From Streptomyces sp. 11x1 (lineage in GTDB: Bacteria; Actinomycetota; Actinomycetes; Streptomycetales; Streptomycetaceae): a stretch of DNA of 64,000 bases. The translations under genes were made by a program, and so were the position numbers. Shown one piece after another: positions 1 to 9,042 of the stretch. Below the pieces are notes generated by a model. The model made no database searches and was not told the DNA's origin. It saw nothing but the letters and a program-made list of their open reading frames with translations. The number at the start of each line of letters is the position of its first letter. Positions within the stretch are counted from its first letter, which is position 1. The DNA lies in NCBI RefSeq assembly GCF_032598905.1, contig NZ_CP122458.1, positions 8,023,001-8,087,000 on the forward strand, read 5' to 3'.

Positions 1-1125
1 GAACTGACCCGAGTTGATGTACCAGACGCCGCCGCCCACGCCCAGGACGAGCATCACGGCGACGACGACCGCCCACAGCCCGCGCCGGGGCGCGGCGGAG
101 GCGCGGGTGCGCCGGGGCGGCGGAGGCGCGTCGAACCGGCTGGTGCGGTGCAACCGCTCGTCGGGATCGAGTCCCACCGACCGCGACACGGACAGGGAAC
201 GCGGGATCACGCTCGTCCGGTCCTCCGCGGTGTCGTGGCCGTCGGCTATCGCCTGCGGCGGCACCGCGTCCAGCTGCTCGGCGCTCAGCGCGGCCCGCGC
301 CTCCAGGGTCTGCGCAAGCAACGCCACGGCGTCGTACGGTCGCAGCTCCGGATTGCGGGCGGTCGCCGAGGCGACCAGCGCGTCCAGGTCGTAGGGCAGC
401 CCCGGCACCGTGGCCGACGGGGGCGGCACGTCGTCGTGGAGCGCGTGGTAGAGCACCTGTGCGGGGGACTCCCCGGCGTGCGGCTTGCCGCCGGTCAGCA
501 TCTCGTAGAGCATCACGCCGCACGCGTACACGTCGACACGGGTGTCGGTCGTACCGTGCTCCAGCTGCTCGGGGGCGAGGTAGGAGACGGTGCCGAGGAC
601 GGCGCCGGTCGTGCTGGTGACGGTGTCCACGGCCCGGACGAGCCCGAAGTCGGCGACCTTGACCCGGCCGTCGTCCCCTATCAGCACGTTCTCCGGCTTC
701 ATGTCCCGGTGCACGAACCCGGCGCGGTGCGCGGCGCCCAGCGCGGCGAGCACCGGCTCCAGGATGTCCAGCGCGGCGCGGGGCTGCAGCGCCCCACGCT
801 CGCGCAGCACGTCGCGCAGGGTGCAGCCGGCGACGTACTCCATCGCGAGGTAGACGTACGAGCCGTCGGTGCCCTGGTCGTAGACCCCCACCACGTTCGG
901 GTGGGAGAGCCGGGCCACCGACTTCGCCTCCCGGATGAAGCGCTCGACGAACGTCCGGTCCGCGGCCAGCGTCGGATGCATCACCTTGAGTGCGAGCACG
1001 CGGTCGAGGCGGGTGTCCACGGTCCTGTAGACCGTGGCCATCCCGCCGACCGCGATCCGCGCCTCGACTCGATACCGGCCGTCGAGCACCTGGCCGACAA
1101 GCGGGTCCTGAAGGGTCGTGTCCAC
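1..1125 (-). CDS. Ser/Thr protein kinase (PknB/PknL type), 3' end outside window
   Basis: Membrane-anchored Hanks-type kinase; about 375 residues are visible. Glycine-rich loop near residues 25-30 (AVGGMA), catalytic Lys47 (ALKVM), HRD loop at 139-141 (VHRDMKPEN), DFG at 159-161, and an APE-type motif (LAPEQ) near 185. A low-complexity juxtamembrane region follows, then one hydrophobic segment (VVVAVMLVLGVGGG) near residues 353-370. The extracellular part lies beyond base 1, so PASTA repeats can be neither seen nor excluded. GTG at 1125 was chosen because the protein then begins just before the kinase fold; an in-frame ATG at 1161 would add 12 residues and neither has a good ribosome site. 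In mycobacteria the kinase PknL sits beside Rv2175c and phosphorylates it; an Rv2175c homologue lies at 5312-5677 here, so a kinase-substrate pair is plausible but inferred. Confidence 0.93.
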   Translation of the reverse strand, partial: MDTTLQDPLVGQVLDGRYRVEARIAVGGMATVYRTVDTRLDRVLALKVMHPTLAADRTFVERFIREAKSVARLSHPNVVGVYDQGTDGSYVYLAMEYVAGCTLRDVLRERGALQPRAALDILEPVLAALGAAHRAGFVHRDMKPENVLIGDDGRVKVADFGLVRAVDTVTSTTGAVLGTVSYLAPEQLEHGTTDTRVDVYACGVMLYEMLTGGKPHAGESPAQVLYHALHDDVPPPSATVPGLPYDLDALVASATARNPELRPYDAVALLAQTLEARAALSAEQLDAVPPQAIADGHDTAEDRTSVIPRSLSVSRSVGLDPDERLHRTSRFDAPPPPRRTRASAAPRRGLWAVVVAVMLVLGVGGGVWYINSGQF

Positions 1126-1288
1126 GCAGGTGAGTGTACGAGCCGCCGCCGACAGGCCCATGGGCCCCGGGACCCGAGAGACGTACTGCAGCAGAGCTGT
1201 GACCGAGACCGGAGGGCTGTGACGAGCGGGTCTTCGACCGGAACTCGTTCGACTGTTCGAGTGAGGGTGGAGAGGCGTGAGCTCCGCC

Positions 1289-2302
<1,014 letters not shown>

Positions 2303-2306
<4 letters not shown>

Positions 2307-3478
2307 ACGGGCTGCTCCAGGAGTTCGCGGGCCGCGCCGGCGCGGAACCGCAGGGGGGTGAAGTCGCGCGCCTCGGCCGGCAGTTCACCGGTGGTCAGCA
2401 CCTCGGCCAGGACGTCCCCGGTGACCGGAGTGAGAAGCACGCCGTTGCGGTAGTGGCCCGTCGCGAGGAGCAGGCCGTCCAGCCCGCTCGGGCCGAGGAG
2501 CGGGGCATTGTCGGGGGAGGCGGGGCGCAGTCCCGCGCGGGTCTCGGTGAGCGGCAGTTCGGTGATCCCGGGGACGAGTTCGTGGGCGTCCCGCAGCAGT
2601 TCGTACACCCCGCCCGCGGTGACCGTCGTGTCCCAGCCCTGCTCCTCGCTGGTCGCGCCGACGACGAGTTCGCCGTTCTCGCGCGGCACCAGATAGACCT
2701 GGCTGCCGCGCACCACGGCCCGCACGGTACGGCTCAGGAAGGGCGCGTACGGCTTCGGGACGGTCAGCCGCAGCACCTGCCCCTTCACCGGTCGCACCGG
2801 CGGCCGCACTTCGGCCGGGACCCCGGCGAGCCGCCCGCTGAGGCTGCCCGCGGCGAGGACGGTGTGCTCGGCGTCCAGCCGGTCGCCCGCGCCGGTGCGG
2901 ACGCCCGTGGCCCGCTCCCGGGCCACCGACAGCTCCTCGGCCCAGGTCCGGTGGAACACCACCCCGGCGCGTTCGCAGGCCGCCACCAGGGCCGCGGAGA
3001 GCCGCCTCGGATCGACCTGGTGGTCCCCGTCGACCCGCAGTCCGCCGCGCACGCCCGGCGCGAGCATCGGTTCCAGGCGACGGCACTCCCGTCCGCTCAG
3101 CCACTCCGAGTCGAGGCCCGAGCGGCGTTGCAGGGCGTGCAGTTCGCGCAGATGCGCGCGGTCGTCGGCGTCGAGCGCGACGGCGAGGGTGCCCGAGCGG
3201 CGGTAGCCGAGGTCGAGGCCGGTGACCTCGGTCAGCTCGGCGGCGAAGTCCGGATAGCGGCGCGCGGACTCCAGGTTGAGCCCCAGCAGCGTCTGCTCGC
3301 CGTAGTGCAGTTCGGTCACGGCGGCGAGCATCCCGGCCGCCACCCGCGCGGCCCCGCCGCCGGGCTCGGGATCGACGACGGCCGTGGCGAACCCGCGCTG
3401 CGCGGACCGCCACGCCGTGACGAGACCGATGATTCCGCCCCCCACGACGAGGACGTCTGACGTGTGCGTACGCGACAT
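2303..3478 (-). CDS. thiO: Glycine oxidase ThiO
   Basis: FAD-dependent amine oxidase of the DAO family, 391 aa, which oxidises glycine to the dehydroglycine used by ThiG. The Rossmann FAD motif VLVVGGGIIGLVTAW starts near residue 9, ARVAAGMLAAVTE is the conserved second block, and the C-terminal part has LRPASPDNAPLLGP and LLLATGHYRNGVLLTP, typical of ThiO. The ATG at 3478 was chosen because GGAGGGG lies about 10 bases upstream and the TPP aptamer ends just before it; upstream in-frame codons would be inside the riboswitch. First gene of thiO-thiS-thiG. Use of ThiO rather than the radical-SAM ThiH indicates an aerobic thiazole route. Confidence 0.95.
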
Positions 3479-3491
3479 GGGCGTCCAGCCC

Positions 3492-3583
3492 CTCCCTTCG
3501 CCGGCATGACCCGGATCAGGTTCGTACGGTCGGAGGCCGCCAGCCTCCCTCTCAGCCCGGTGCGTCCGGGCTCCCGCGAGTGC
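3492..3583 (-). promoter_or_regulatory. TPP riboswitch (THI box) upstream of thiO
   Basis: On the minus strand the segment carries the two conserved TPP aptamer blocks: GGGCTGAGAGGGAGG (around 3540-3560) and ACCTGATCCGGGTCATGCCG (around 3499-3518), in the right order and spacing and closed by an outer helix. The aptamer ends about 14 bases before the thiO ATG, and its 3' end carries the GAAGGGAGGGG ribosome site. With no separate expression platform visible, TPP binding most likely hides the ribosome site, so control is inferred to be translational. Confidence 0.95.
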
Positions 3584-3639
3584 TCTACGGTGGCCCACCC
3601 TAGCCCCCGCCGTTCGTCCCAGTAAGGGAGCCCGTGCCC

Positions 3640-3996
3640 ATGGCCCGCTCGCTCGACGGTCTCGTCCTCGCCCCCGTCGCCGACCAAGCCCCAGGTCAGG
3701 TGGGCACCCGCACCCGGTTCACGTACCACGAGGAGGACGGCGAGATCTGGGCCGACTACGCGGGCGGCGACGTCGTGCGCGGCCGGCTCGTGGGCACGCG
3801 CGCGGGGGACCGGCTGGACTTCCGCTACGTGCAGTTGAAGACGGACGGGACCACCGCCTCAGGGCACTGCGTGTCCCTCGTCGTCGAACTGCCCGACGGG
3901 CGGGTCCGGCTGGAGGAGACCTGGCAGTGGGAGTCACGGCCCGGCAGCGGGACGAGCGTGGTGGAGCAGGTCGAGCCGTCGGATCCCACCCCCTGA
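3640..3996 (+). CDS. Conserved hypothetical protein, single-domain beta-rich
   Basis: A 118-aa soluble protein with alternating beta-strand character (TRFTYHEEDGEIWADYAGG, VVRGRLVGTRAGDRLDFRY, VSLVVELPDGRVRLEETWQW, TSVVEQV). It resembles the small actinobacterial family sometimes labelled n-acetylglutamate synthase, a name I would not trust because no GNAT fold motif is visible. The ATG at 3640 was chosen over GTG at 3634 because AAGGGAG at 3625-3631 is then correctly spaced. It is divergent from thiO and shares the 3584-3639 gap. Function unknown. Confidence 0.8.
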   Translation: MARSLDGLVLAPVADQAPGQVGTRTRFTYHEEDGEIWADYAGGDVVRGRLVGTRAGDRLDFRYVQLKTDGTTASGHCVSLVVELPDGRVRLEETWQWESRPGSGTSVVEQVEPSDPTP

Positions 3997-4022
3997 CTGA
4001 CCGAATATCAGTTGTCTATGGT
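3993..4022 (+). promoter_or_regulatory. Candidate promoter for the ferredoxin reductase gene
   Basis: CTGACT at 3993-3998, an 18-base spacer and TATGGT at 4017-4022 fit a vegetative sigma-70-type promoter. Start would fall at about 4029, which is the first base of the GTG start codon, and no ribosome site is visible, so the transcript is predicted to be leaderless. Inferred from sequence only. Confidence 0.5.
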
Positions 4023-4028
4023 GATCGG

Positions 4029-5258
4029 GTGAGCGAGCAGACGCAGCTGAGGGGCGGATCACCGGCGCGGCGCGTCGTCGTGGTGGGCGCGGGCATGGCG
4101 GGCGTGCAGACGTCGGTCGCCCTGCGGGAACAGGGTTTCACCGGCGACGTGACCCTCCTGGGCGCCGAGCCGCACCAGCCGTACGACCGGCCGCCGCTCT
4201 CCAAGGCCGTCCTGCTCGGCAACGCCGAGGGCTCCGCCTTCGACGTCGACTTCGAGGCGCTCGGCATCGACCTCCGGCTGGGCCGCGAGGTCACCGGCCT
4301 GCGCCCCGCCGACCACGAACTCGACACGGCCTCCGGGCCCGTCCCGTACGACGTCCTCGTCGTCGCGACCGGCGCCGAACCGGTCCGGCTGCCGGGTGCC
4401 GAGGGGGTGCCCGGGGTGCATCTGCTGCGCACCCTGGACGACGCCGAGCGGCTGCGGCCCGTGCTGGCACGGCAGCACGACATCGTGGTCGTGGGCGCGG
4501 GCTGGATCGGCGCGGAGTTCGCCACCGCCGCGCGCGAGGCGGGCTGCGCGGTGACGGTCGTCGAGGCGGCGGACCGCCCGCTCGCGGGCGCGCTCCCCGC
4601 GGAGGTGGCCGCCCCGATGACCGCCTGGTACGCCGACAGCGGCGCCACCCTGCGCACCCACGCGCGCGTGGCGCGCGTCGAGCCCGGGACGGTGGTCCTG
4701 GACGACGGCACCCGGGTCCCGGCGGGCGCGGTTGTCGTCGGCATCGGCGCGCGCCCCGCCACGGCCTGGCTGAAGGACTCCGGCATCGAGCTCGGCGCCC
4801 ACGGCGAGGTGGTCGCCGACGACCATCTGCGCACCTCCGCACCGGACGTCTACGCCGTCGGCGACTGCGCCTCCTTCCCCTCGGGCAGGTACGGCCGGCG
4901 CCTGCTCGTCCACCACTGGGACAACGCCCTCCAGGGCCCCCGCACGGTCGCGGCCAACATCGTCGGCGAGACCCCCGAGCCCTACGACCCCGTCCCGTAC
5001 TTCTGGTCCGAGCAGTTCGGCCGGTTCGTCCAGTACGCCGGGGACCACGCCTCCGCCGACACCATGGTCCGGCGCGGCGACCCGACCGGAGCCGCCTGGT
5101 CGGTGTGCTGGCTCCGGGAGACCCGGCTGGTCGCCCTGCTGGCCGTGGGCCGCCCCCGCGACCTGGCCCAGGGCCGCCGCCTGATCGAGGCGGGCACAGC
5201 GATGGACCCGCTGCTGCTGGGGGACCCGGCGAGGCCGCTGAAGGCGGCGACGGCGTAG
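4029..5258 (+). CDS. NAD(P)/FAD-dependent ferredoxin (rubredoxin) reductase family protein
   Basis: Pyridine-nucleotide:ferredoxin oxidoreductase of the BphA4/putidaredoxin-reductase type, 409 aa. The FAD motif VVVVGAGMAGVQTSVAL lies near residues 16-32, followed by QPYDRPPLSKAVL, characteristic of the family. The NAD(P) motif IVVVGAGWIGAEFA is near 155, and VYAVGDCASF, which contacts FAD, near 275. A C-terminal reductase dimerisation domain (FWSEQFGRFVQYAG onward) completes it. It would pass electrons from NAD(P)H to a ferredoxin serving a P450 or oxygenase, but neither partner is encoded here. Start GTG 4029 removes a poorly conserved N-terminal extension and agrees with the adjacent promoter. 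Possibly leaderless. Confidence 0.92.
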   Translation: MSEQTQLRGGSPARRVVVVGAGMAGVQTSVALREQGFTGDVTLLGAEPHQPYDRPPLSKAVLLGNAEGSAFDVDFEALGIDLRLGREVTGLRPADHELDTASGPVPYDVLVVATGAEPVRLPGAEGVPGVHLLRTLDDAERLRPVLARQHDIVVVGAGWIGAEFATAAREAGCAVTVVEAADRPLAGALPAEVAAPMTAWYADSGATLRTHARVARVEPGTVVLDDGTRVPAGAVVVGIGARPATAWLKDSGIELGAHGEVVADDHLRTSAPDVYAVGDCASFPSGRYGRRLLVHHWDNALQGPRTVAANIVGETPEPYDPVPYFWSEQFGRFVQYAGDHASADTMVRRGDPTGAAWSVCWLRETRLVALLAVGRPRDLAQGRRLIEAGTAMDPLLLGDPARPLKAATA

Positions 5259-5311
5259 GCCGGAGGCGGCTCGGCTACCCACTGTCAGTCCCAGATGGCA
5301 GTCTTGGAGAC

Positions 5312-5677
5312 GTGACCGAGATTGACGCAAAGATCGATGCTCTCGTCCCCGCGTGGCTGACCCTCCCCGACATCGCAGAGATGCTGGACGTCGAGGTGAC
5401 CCGCGTGCGGCAGCTGGTGAAGGAAGGCCAGCTCATCGCCGTACGCCGTGGTGAGAACCGCGCACTGCACGTCCCCGCCGCCTTCATCGACGGAGACAAG
5501 GTGGTCAAGGGCCTGACCGGCACCCTGACCCTGCTGAGGGACGACGGCTTCACCGACGAAGAGATGCTGGAGTGGCTCTTCACTCCGGACCCCAGCCTGC
5601 CCGGCACCCCGGCCCAGGCCCTGAGCGAGAATCGCGGCACGGAGGTGAAGCGCCGCGCCCAGGCGCTCGCCGTCTGA
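5312..5677 (+). CDS. Rv2175c-family DNA-binding protein
   Basis: A 121-aa protein with an N-terminal winged-helix/excisionase-like HTH (LTLPDIAEMLDVEVTRVRQLVKEG, residues about 16-40), a wing strand (LIAVRRGENRALHVPAAFI), and the characteristic Rv2175c C-terminal domain (LTLLRDDGFTDEEMLEWLF). In Mycobacterium tuberculosis Rv2175c is a substrate of the adjacent kinase PknL, and phosphorylation lowers its DNA binding. A kinase lies 4 kb away here, on the opposite strand. GTG 5312 is preceded by TTGGAGA, a usable but tight ribosome site. Followed by a hairpin terminator at 5721-5740. Target genes unknown. Confidence 0.9.
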   Translation: MTEIDAKIDALVPAWLTLPDIAEMLDVEVTRVRQLVKEGQLIAVRRGENRALHVPAAFIDGDKVVKGLTGTLTLLRDDGFTDEEMLEWLFTPDPSLPGTPAQALSENRGTEVKRRAQALAV

Positions 5678-5720
5678 CCGGAAACACCTGAGGCACCAGA
5701 CACACAGACTGACCGGAGAC

Positions 5721-5740
5721 TCCGGGGGACACCCCCCGGA
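5721..5740 (+). terminator. GC-rich hairpin after the Rv2175c homologue
   Basis: TCCGGGGG at 5721-5728 pairs with CCCCCGGA at 5733-5740 around a 4-base loop, 43 bases beyond the stop codon. No T-run follows, as is usual for streptomycete terminators. Confidence 0.55.
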
Positions 5741-5763
5741 AGTTCGCAGCAGAGCCGCCTGTA

Positions 5764-5808
5764 CGGCGTACGGGAACGGGGCCCGCCAGGGTCGCGTCCC
5801 GTACGCCG
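5764..5808 (+). promoter_or_regulatory. Perfect 12-bp inverted repeat in the thiE leader region
   Basis: CGGCGTACGGGA at 5764-5775 and TCCCGTACGCCG at 5797-5808 are exact complements separated by 21 bases, ending 33 bases before the thiE ATG. It could be a leader hairpin or an operator. It lacks the THI-box blocks, so it is not a TPP riboswitch. Confidence 0.4.
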
Positions 5809-5841
5809 CACCGATCACGCACGCCAACGGGGGACGCACCC

Positions 5842-6486
5842 ATGCCCGACGCCGCCGCACAGCTCGCCGACGCCCGGCTCTACCTCTGCACGGACGCCCG
5901 CAAGCGCCAGGGCGACCTCCCGCGGTTCCTGGACGCGGTCCTCGCGGGCGGCGTGGACATCGTGCAGCTCCGCGACAAGGGCATGGAGGCCGCCGAGGAG
6001 CTGGAGCATCTCCAGGTCTTCGCGGACGCCTGCCGTCGGCACGGCAAGCTGCTCGCCGTCAACGACCGCGCGGACGTCGCCCACGCCATCGGCGCGGACG
6101 TGCTGCACCTCGGCCAGGGCGACCTCCCGGTCCCGGCCGCCCGCGCCGTCCTCGGCACGGACGTGCTCATCGGCCGTTCCACCCACGCCGAGGAGGAGGC
6201 CGCCGCCGCGGCCGTCCAGGAGGGCGTGGACTACTTCTGTACGGGCCCCTGCTGGCCCACCCCCACCAAGCCCGGCCGTCACGCCCCCGGCCTGGACCTC
6301 GTCCGGTACACCGCCGCCCTTGCCACCGACCGCCCCTGGTTCGCCATCGGCGGTATCGACCTCGGCAATCTCGACGAGGTCGTCGAGGCGGGCGCCCGGC
6401 GGGTGGTGGTCGTCCGGGCGATCACCGAGGCCGACGACCCGGGAGCCGCCGCGGCGGAGTTCACCAAGCGGCTGCGTGCCCTCTAG
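5842..6486 (+). CDS. thiE: Thiamine-phosphate synthase ThiE
   Basis: ThiE joins the pyrimidine (HMP-PP) and thiazole (THZ-P) moieties into thiamine phosphate. 214 aa, a TIM barrel of normal length. Visible signatures: [42 protein letters not shown] with the Asp residues that bind magnesium, [11 protein letters not shown], the [14 protein letters not shown] phosphate loop and [18 protein letters not shown] 5842 follows GGGGGACG. The stop codon TAG contains the TA dinucleotide that forms the left boundary of the MITE-like element, so the insertion left the reading frame and stop intact. Unlike thiO-thiS-thiG, no riboswitch is visible upstream. Confidence 0.96.
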   Translation: MPDAAAQLADARLYLCTDARKRQGDLPRFLDAVLAGGVDIVQLRDKGMEAAEELEHLQVFADACRRHGKLLAVNDRADVAHAIGADVLHLGQGDLPVPAARAVLGTDVLIGRSTHAEEEAAAAAVQEGVDYFCTGPCWPTPTKPGRHAPGLDLVRYTAALATDRPWFAIGGIDLGNLDEVVEAGARRVVVVRAITEADDPGAAAAEFTKRLRAL

Positions 6487-6695
6487 GTCCTGTCGTCACA
6501 TTCCCGTCGTCGCCCGGAGGGCGGCCTGGCGGCGTCGTGGGGGTACCTCCCGGTCGAGCGCAGCCGAGACCGGGGGAGCGTGCTCTCGACACACCGGGCA
6601 CTGACCCGCGTACCGGACGTACTCGGGTCGGTGCCCGGTGCGTCGAGAGCACGTGCATGGCGTCGCGGGGCAGGCGGGAATGTGACGACAGGGCC
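6486..6695. mobile_element. 210-bp MITE-like element with 21-bp terminal inverted repeats
   Basis: The left end GGTCCTGTCGTCACATTCCC (6486-6505, continuing G at 6506) is matched, with one mismatch, by the complement of the right end at 6675-6695. TA dinucleotides flank both ends (6484-6485 and 6696-6697), as expected for a TA-targeting, Tc1/mariner or IS630-type transposase acting in trans. The interior folds into two strong hairpins, one at about 6548-6578 and a near-perfect 36-bp stem (6579-6614 with 6618-6653). No credible coding sequence is present. The right TA is shared with the neighbouring IS630 element. Confidence 0.8.
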
Positions 6696-6697
6696 TA

Positions 6698-7820
6698 GTG
6701 ACCTGAGTCAGAGGTTCGTCGTTGGTTCGGTATGAGTCGTCCTGGCCCGAAGATCCCGCCGTTGTCGTTGACCGATGCCCAGCGTGAGGTGCTTGAGGGG
6801 TGGGTGCGTCGCCGGTCGACCGCGCAAGCTCTGGCTCAGCGATCCCGGATCGTGCTGGAGTGCGCCGAGGGGCACTCGATCATGGAGGTGTCACGACGGC
6901 TGAAGGCCGCTCCGGACACGGTCCGCACCTGGCGAAGGCGGTTCCTTGACCACGGCCTGGACGGCCTGTGCGACGAGCCGAGGCCCGGTGTCCCGAGGAA
7001 GATCACCGATGCCGATGTCGAGCGGGTGATCGTCAAGACCCTGGAGGAGAAGCCGGCCAACGCCACCCACTGGTCAACCCGGTCGATGGCCGCGGCCACC
7101 GGCATGTCGCAGTCGGCGATCTCGCGGATCTGGCGGGCGTTCGCCTTGGCCCCGCACCGCTCGCAGACGTTCAAGCTCTCCACGGATCCGCTGTTCATCG
7201 ACAAGGTCCGCGACGTGGTGGGCCTGTATCTCGACCCGCCGGAGAAGGCACTGGTGCTGTGCGTGGACGAGAAATCCCAGATCCAGGCCCTGGACCGCTC
7301 ACAGCCGGTGCTGCCGATGATGCCCGGGGTGCCCGAACGCCGCAGCCACGACTACGTCCGCGCCGGCACCACCACGCTCTTTGCGGCACTGGAGGTGGCA
7401 ACCGGCAAGGTGATCGGTTCACTGCACCGCCGGCACCGGGCCGCAGAGTTCAAGAAGTTCCTGGCCAAACTCGACAAGGAGGTGCCTGCGGACCTCGAGG
7501 TGCATCTGATCCTGGACAACTACGCCACCCACAAGACACCCGCGATCAAGAAGTGGCTGGTGGCACACCCCCGTTTCCGTCTGCACTTCACGCCCACCGG
7601 CTCATCGTGGCTGAACCTGGTGGAGCGATGGTTCGGCGAGCTGACAGCGAAGAAGCTCCGCCGCGGTGTCCACCGCTCGGTCCAGGCACTCGAGCGCGAC
7701 ATCCGGTCCTGGATTGCCGGTTGGAACGACAACCCCCGCCCCTTCGTCTGGACGAAGACCGCCGACGAGATCCTCGACAAAGTCGCCACCTACTGCCAGA
7801 GAATCTCTGACTCAGGTCAC
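6698..7820 (+). mobile_element. Intact IS630-family insertion sequence (1,123 bp)
   Basis: GTGACCTGAGTCAGAG at 6698-6713 is repeated exactly as its complement at 7805-7820; the match extends to 20 bp with one mismatch. TA duplications flank it at 6696-6697 and 7821-7822. It holds a single full-length transposase gene whose last codons lie inside the right terminal repeat. Perfect ends and an uninterrupted transposase suggest a recent and possibly active copy. Confidence 0.93.
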
Positions 7821-7823
7821 TAG
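6732..7823 (+). CDS. IS630-family DDE transposase
   Basis: 363-aa transposase. N-terminal HTH region (VLEGWVRRRSTAQALAQRSR then SIMEVSRRLKAAPDTVRTW), a second HTH (WSTRSMAAATGMSQSAISRIW, about 113-133), then the DDE catalytic core: Asp179 in LCVDEKSQIQAL, Asp262 in LILDNYATHK and Glu298 in SSWLNLVERWFGELT. All three acidic residues are present, so the enzyme looks functional. ATG 6732 lies 19 bp inside the left repeat with no strong ribosome site. The stop codon TAG falls in the right end, using the flanking TA, so termination depends on the insertion site providing a suitable base. Confidence 0.95.
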   Translation: MSRPGPKIPPLSLTDAQREVLEGWVRRRSTAQALAQRSRIVLECAEGHSIMEVSRRLKAAPDTVRTWRRRFLDHGLDGLCDEPRPGVPRKITDADVERVIVKTLEEKPANATHWSTRSMAAATGMSQSAISRIWRAFALAPHRSQTFKLSTDPLFIDKVRDVVGLYLDPPEKALVLCVDEKSQIQALDRSQPVLPMMPGVPERRSHDYVRAGTTTLFAALEVATGKVIGSLHRRHRAAEFKKFLAKLDKEVPADLEVHLILDNYATHKTPAIKKWLVAHPRFRLHFTPTGSSWLNLVERWFGELTAKKLRRGVHRSVQALERDIRSWIAGWNDNPRPFVWTKTADEILDKVATYCQRISDSGH

Positions 7824-7830
7824 GAGACCG

Positions 7831-7929
7831 CTGAAGATCTTGCTCTGGCCGCCCGACTCACCCTGGATTGCCGGTAAATATCAATCGCCATCAAGTAGGG
7901 CAAGCCGGGCGCATTTTCAAGATCTTCAG
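7831..7929. repeat. About 100-bp segment bounded by 12-bp perfect inverted repeats
   Basis: CTGAAGATCTTG at 7831-7842 and its exact complement at 7918-7929 bracket a segment that is visibly less GC-rich than its surroundings (for example GGTAAATATCAATCGCC). It begins 9 bp after the right TA of the IS630 element. It may be the remnant of another transposable element, or a stem acting as a terminator; sequence alone does not decide. Confidence 0.5.
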
Positions 7930-8027
7930 GACGCTTCTAGCCGGCCGCGCCCGCGGTGGCCTGCGGTCCACGGCTGTCCAAGGCGTGGACACCAGGTCGA
8001 CAAAGGGGGCAAAAGCACCTGGTCTGG

Positions 8028-8056
8028 TTGGGGGACGGCCCCGACCTGACTAACCT
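8028..8056 (+). promoter_or_regulatory. Candidate promoter for metF
   Basis: TTGGGG at 8028-8033, a 17-base spacer and TAACCT at 8051-8056. The predicted start is at about 8063, the A of the metF ATG, and no ribosome site precedes it, so metF mRNA is predicted to be leaderless. The promoter lies downstream of all three inserted elements, so metF expression should be independent of them. Confidence 0.55.
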
Positions 8057-8062
8057 GCCCGT

Positions 8063-8986
8063 ATGGCCCTAGGAACCGCTTCGACCCGCACGGACCGCGC
8101 ACGGACCGTGCGTGACATGCTCGCCACGGGCAAAACCACCTACTCCTTCGAGTTCTGGGCACCCAAGACGGAGAAGGGTGAGCGGAACCTCTGGAACGCC
8201 CTCCGCAGGATCGAGGCGGTCGCGCCCAGCTTCGTCTCCGTGACGTACGGAGCGGGCGGTTCCACCCGGGCCGGCACGGTGAAGGCGACCGAGCAGATCG
8301 CCGCCGACACCACCCTCACGCCGGTGGCCCATCTCACCGCGGTCAGCCACTCCGTCGCCGAACTGCGGAACATCATCGGCCAGTACGCGGACGCCGGCAT
8401 CCGCAACATCCTCGCCGTCCGGGGCGACCCGCCCGGTGACCCGATGGGCGAGTGGATCGCGCACCCGCAGGGTCTGACCTACGCCGCCGAACTCGTCCAC
8501 CTCATCAAGGAGTCGGGCGACTTCTGCGTGGGCGTGGCGGCCTTCCCGGAGATGCACCCGCGCTCCCCGGACTGGGACAGCGACGTGGCGCGCTTCGTCG
8601 ACAAGTGCCGGGCGGGCGCCGACTACGCGATCACGCAGATGTTCTTCCACCCCGACTCGTATCTGCGTCTGAGGGACGCGGTCGCGAGGGCCGGCTGCGA
8701 AACCCCCGTGATTCCCGAGGTCATGCCCGTCACCAGCGTGAAGATGTTGGAACGGTTGCCGAAACTCAGCAACGCCGCCATCCCGAACGCCCTGAAAGAG
8801 CGGATCGTCACAGCCAAAGACGATCCGGCCGCTGTACGCTCCATTGGCATCGAGTTCGCCACGGAGTTCTGCGCGAGGCTGCTGGACGAGGGAGTCCCCG
8901 GACTTCACTTCATCACCCTGAACAACTCCACCGCGACTCTGGAAATCCACGAGAACCTGGGCCTGCACCATCCACCACGGGCCTAG
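8063..8986 (+). CDS. metF: 5,10-methylenetetrahydrofolate reductase MetF
   Basis: FAD-dependent TIM-barrel enzyme reducing 5,10-methylene-THF to 5-methyl-THF, the methyl donor for methionine synthesis. 307 aa, normal for bacterial MetF. Signatures: [19 protein letters not shown] (substrate and FAD region with the catalytic Glu), [49 protein letters not shown] and [19 protein letters not shown] 8063 is supported by the full match of the N-terminus and the promoter placed immediately upstream. A monocistronic position between the IS cluster and a membrane protein gene. Confidence 0.96.
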   Translation: MALGTASTRTDRARTVRDMLATGKTTYSFEFWAPKTEKGERNLWNALRRIEAVAPSFVSVTYGAGGSTRAGTVKATEQIAADTTLTPVAHLTAVSHSVAELRNIIGQYADAGIRNILAVRGDPPGDPMGEWIAHPQGLTYAAELVHLIKESGDFCVGVAAFPEMHPRSPDWDSDVARFVDKCRAGADYAITQMFFHPDSYLRLRDAVARAGCETPVIPEVMPVTSVKMLERLPKLSNAAIPNALKERIVTAKDDPAAVRSIGIEFATEFCARLLDEGVPGLHFITLNNSTATLEIHENLGLHHPPRA

Positions 8987-9042
8987 ACCGGTCGCACTCG
9001 CGTACGACACACTGCGTAGCGGCTACAGGGAGAGGGGCGTAC

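Noticed and set aside
3634..3996. N-acetylglutamate synthase
   Set aside because: A label sometimes attached to this small family, but the protein has no GNAT acetyl-CoA loop and is only 118 aa.
6461..6658. 65-codon minus-strand frame inside the MITE-like element
   Set aside because: It reads through both hairpin stems and has no domain or ribosome site; its apparent recurrence in genomes would simply follow the repeat.
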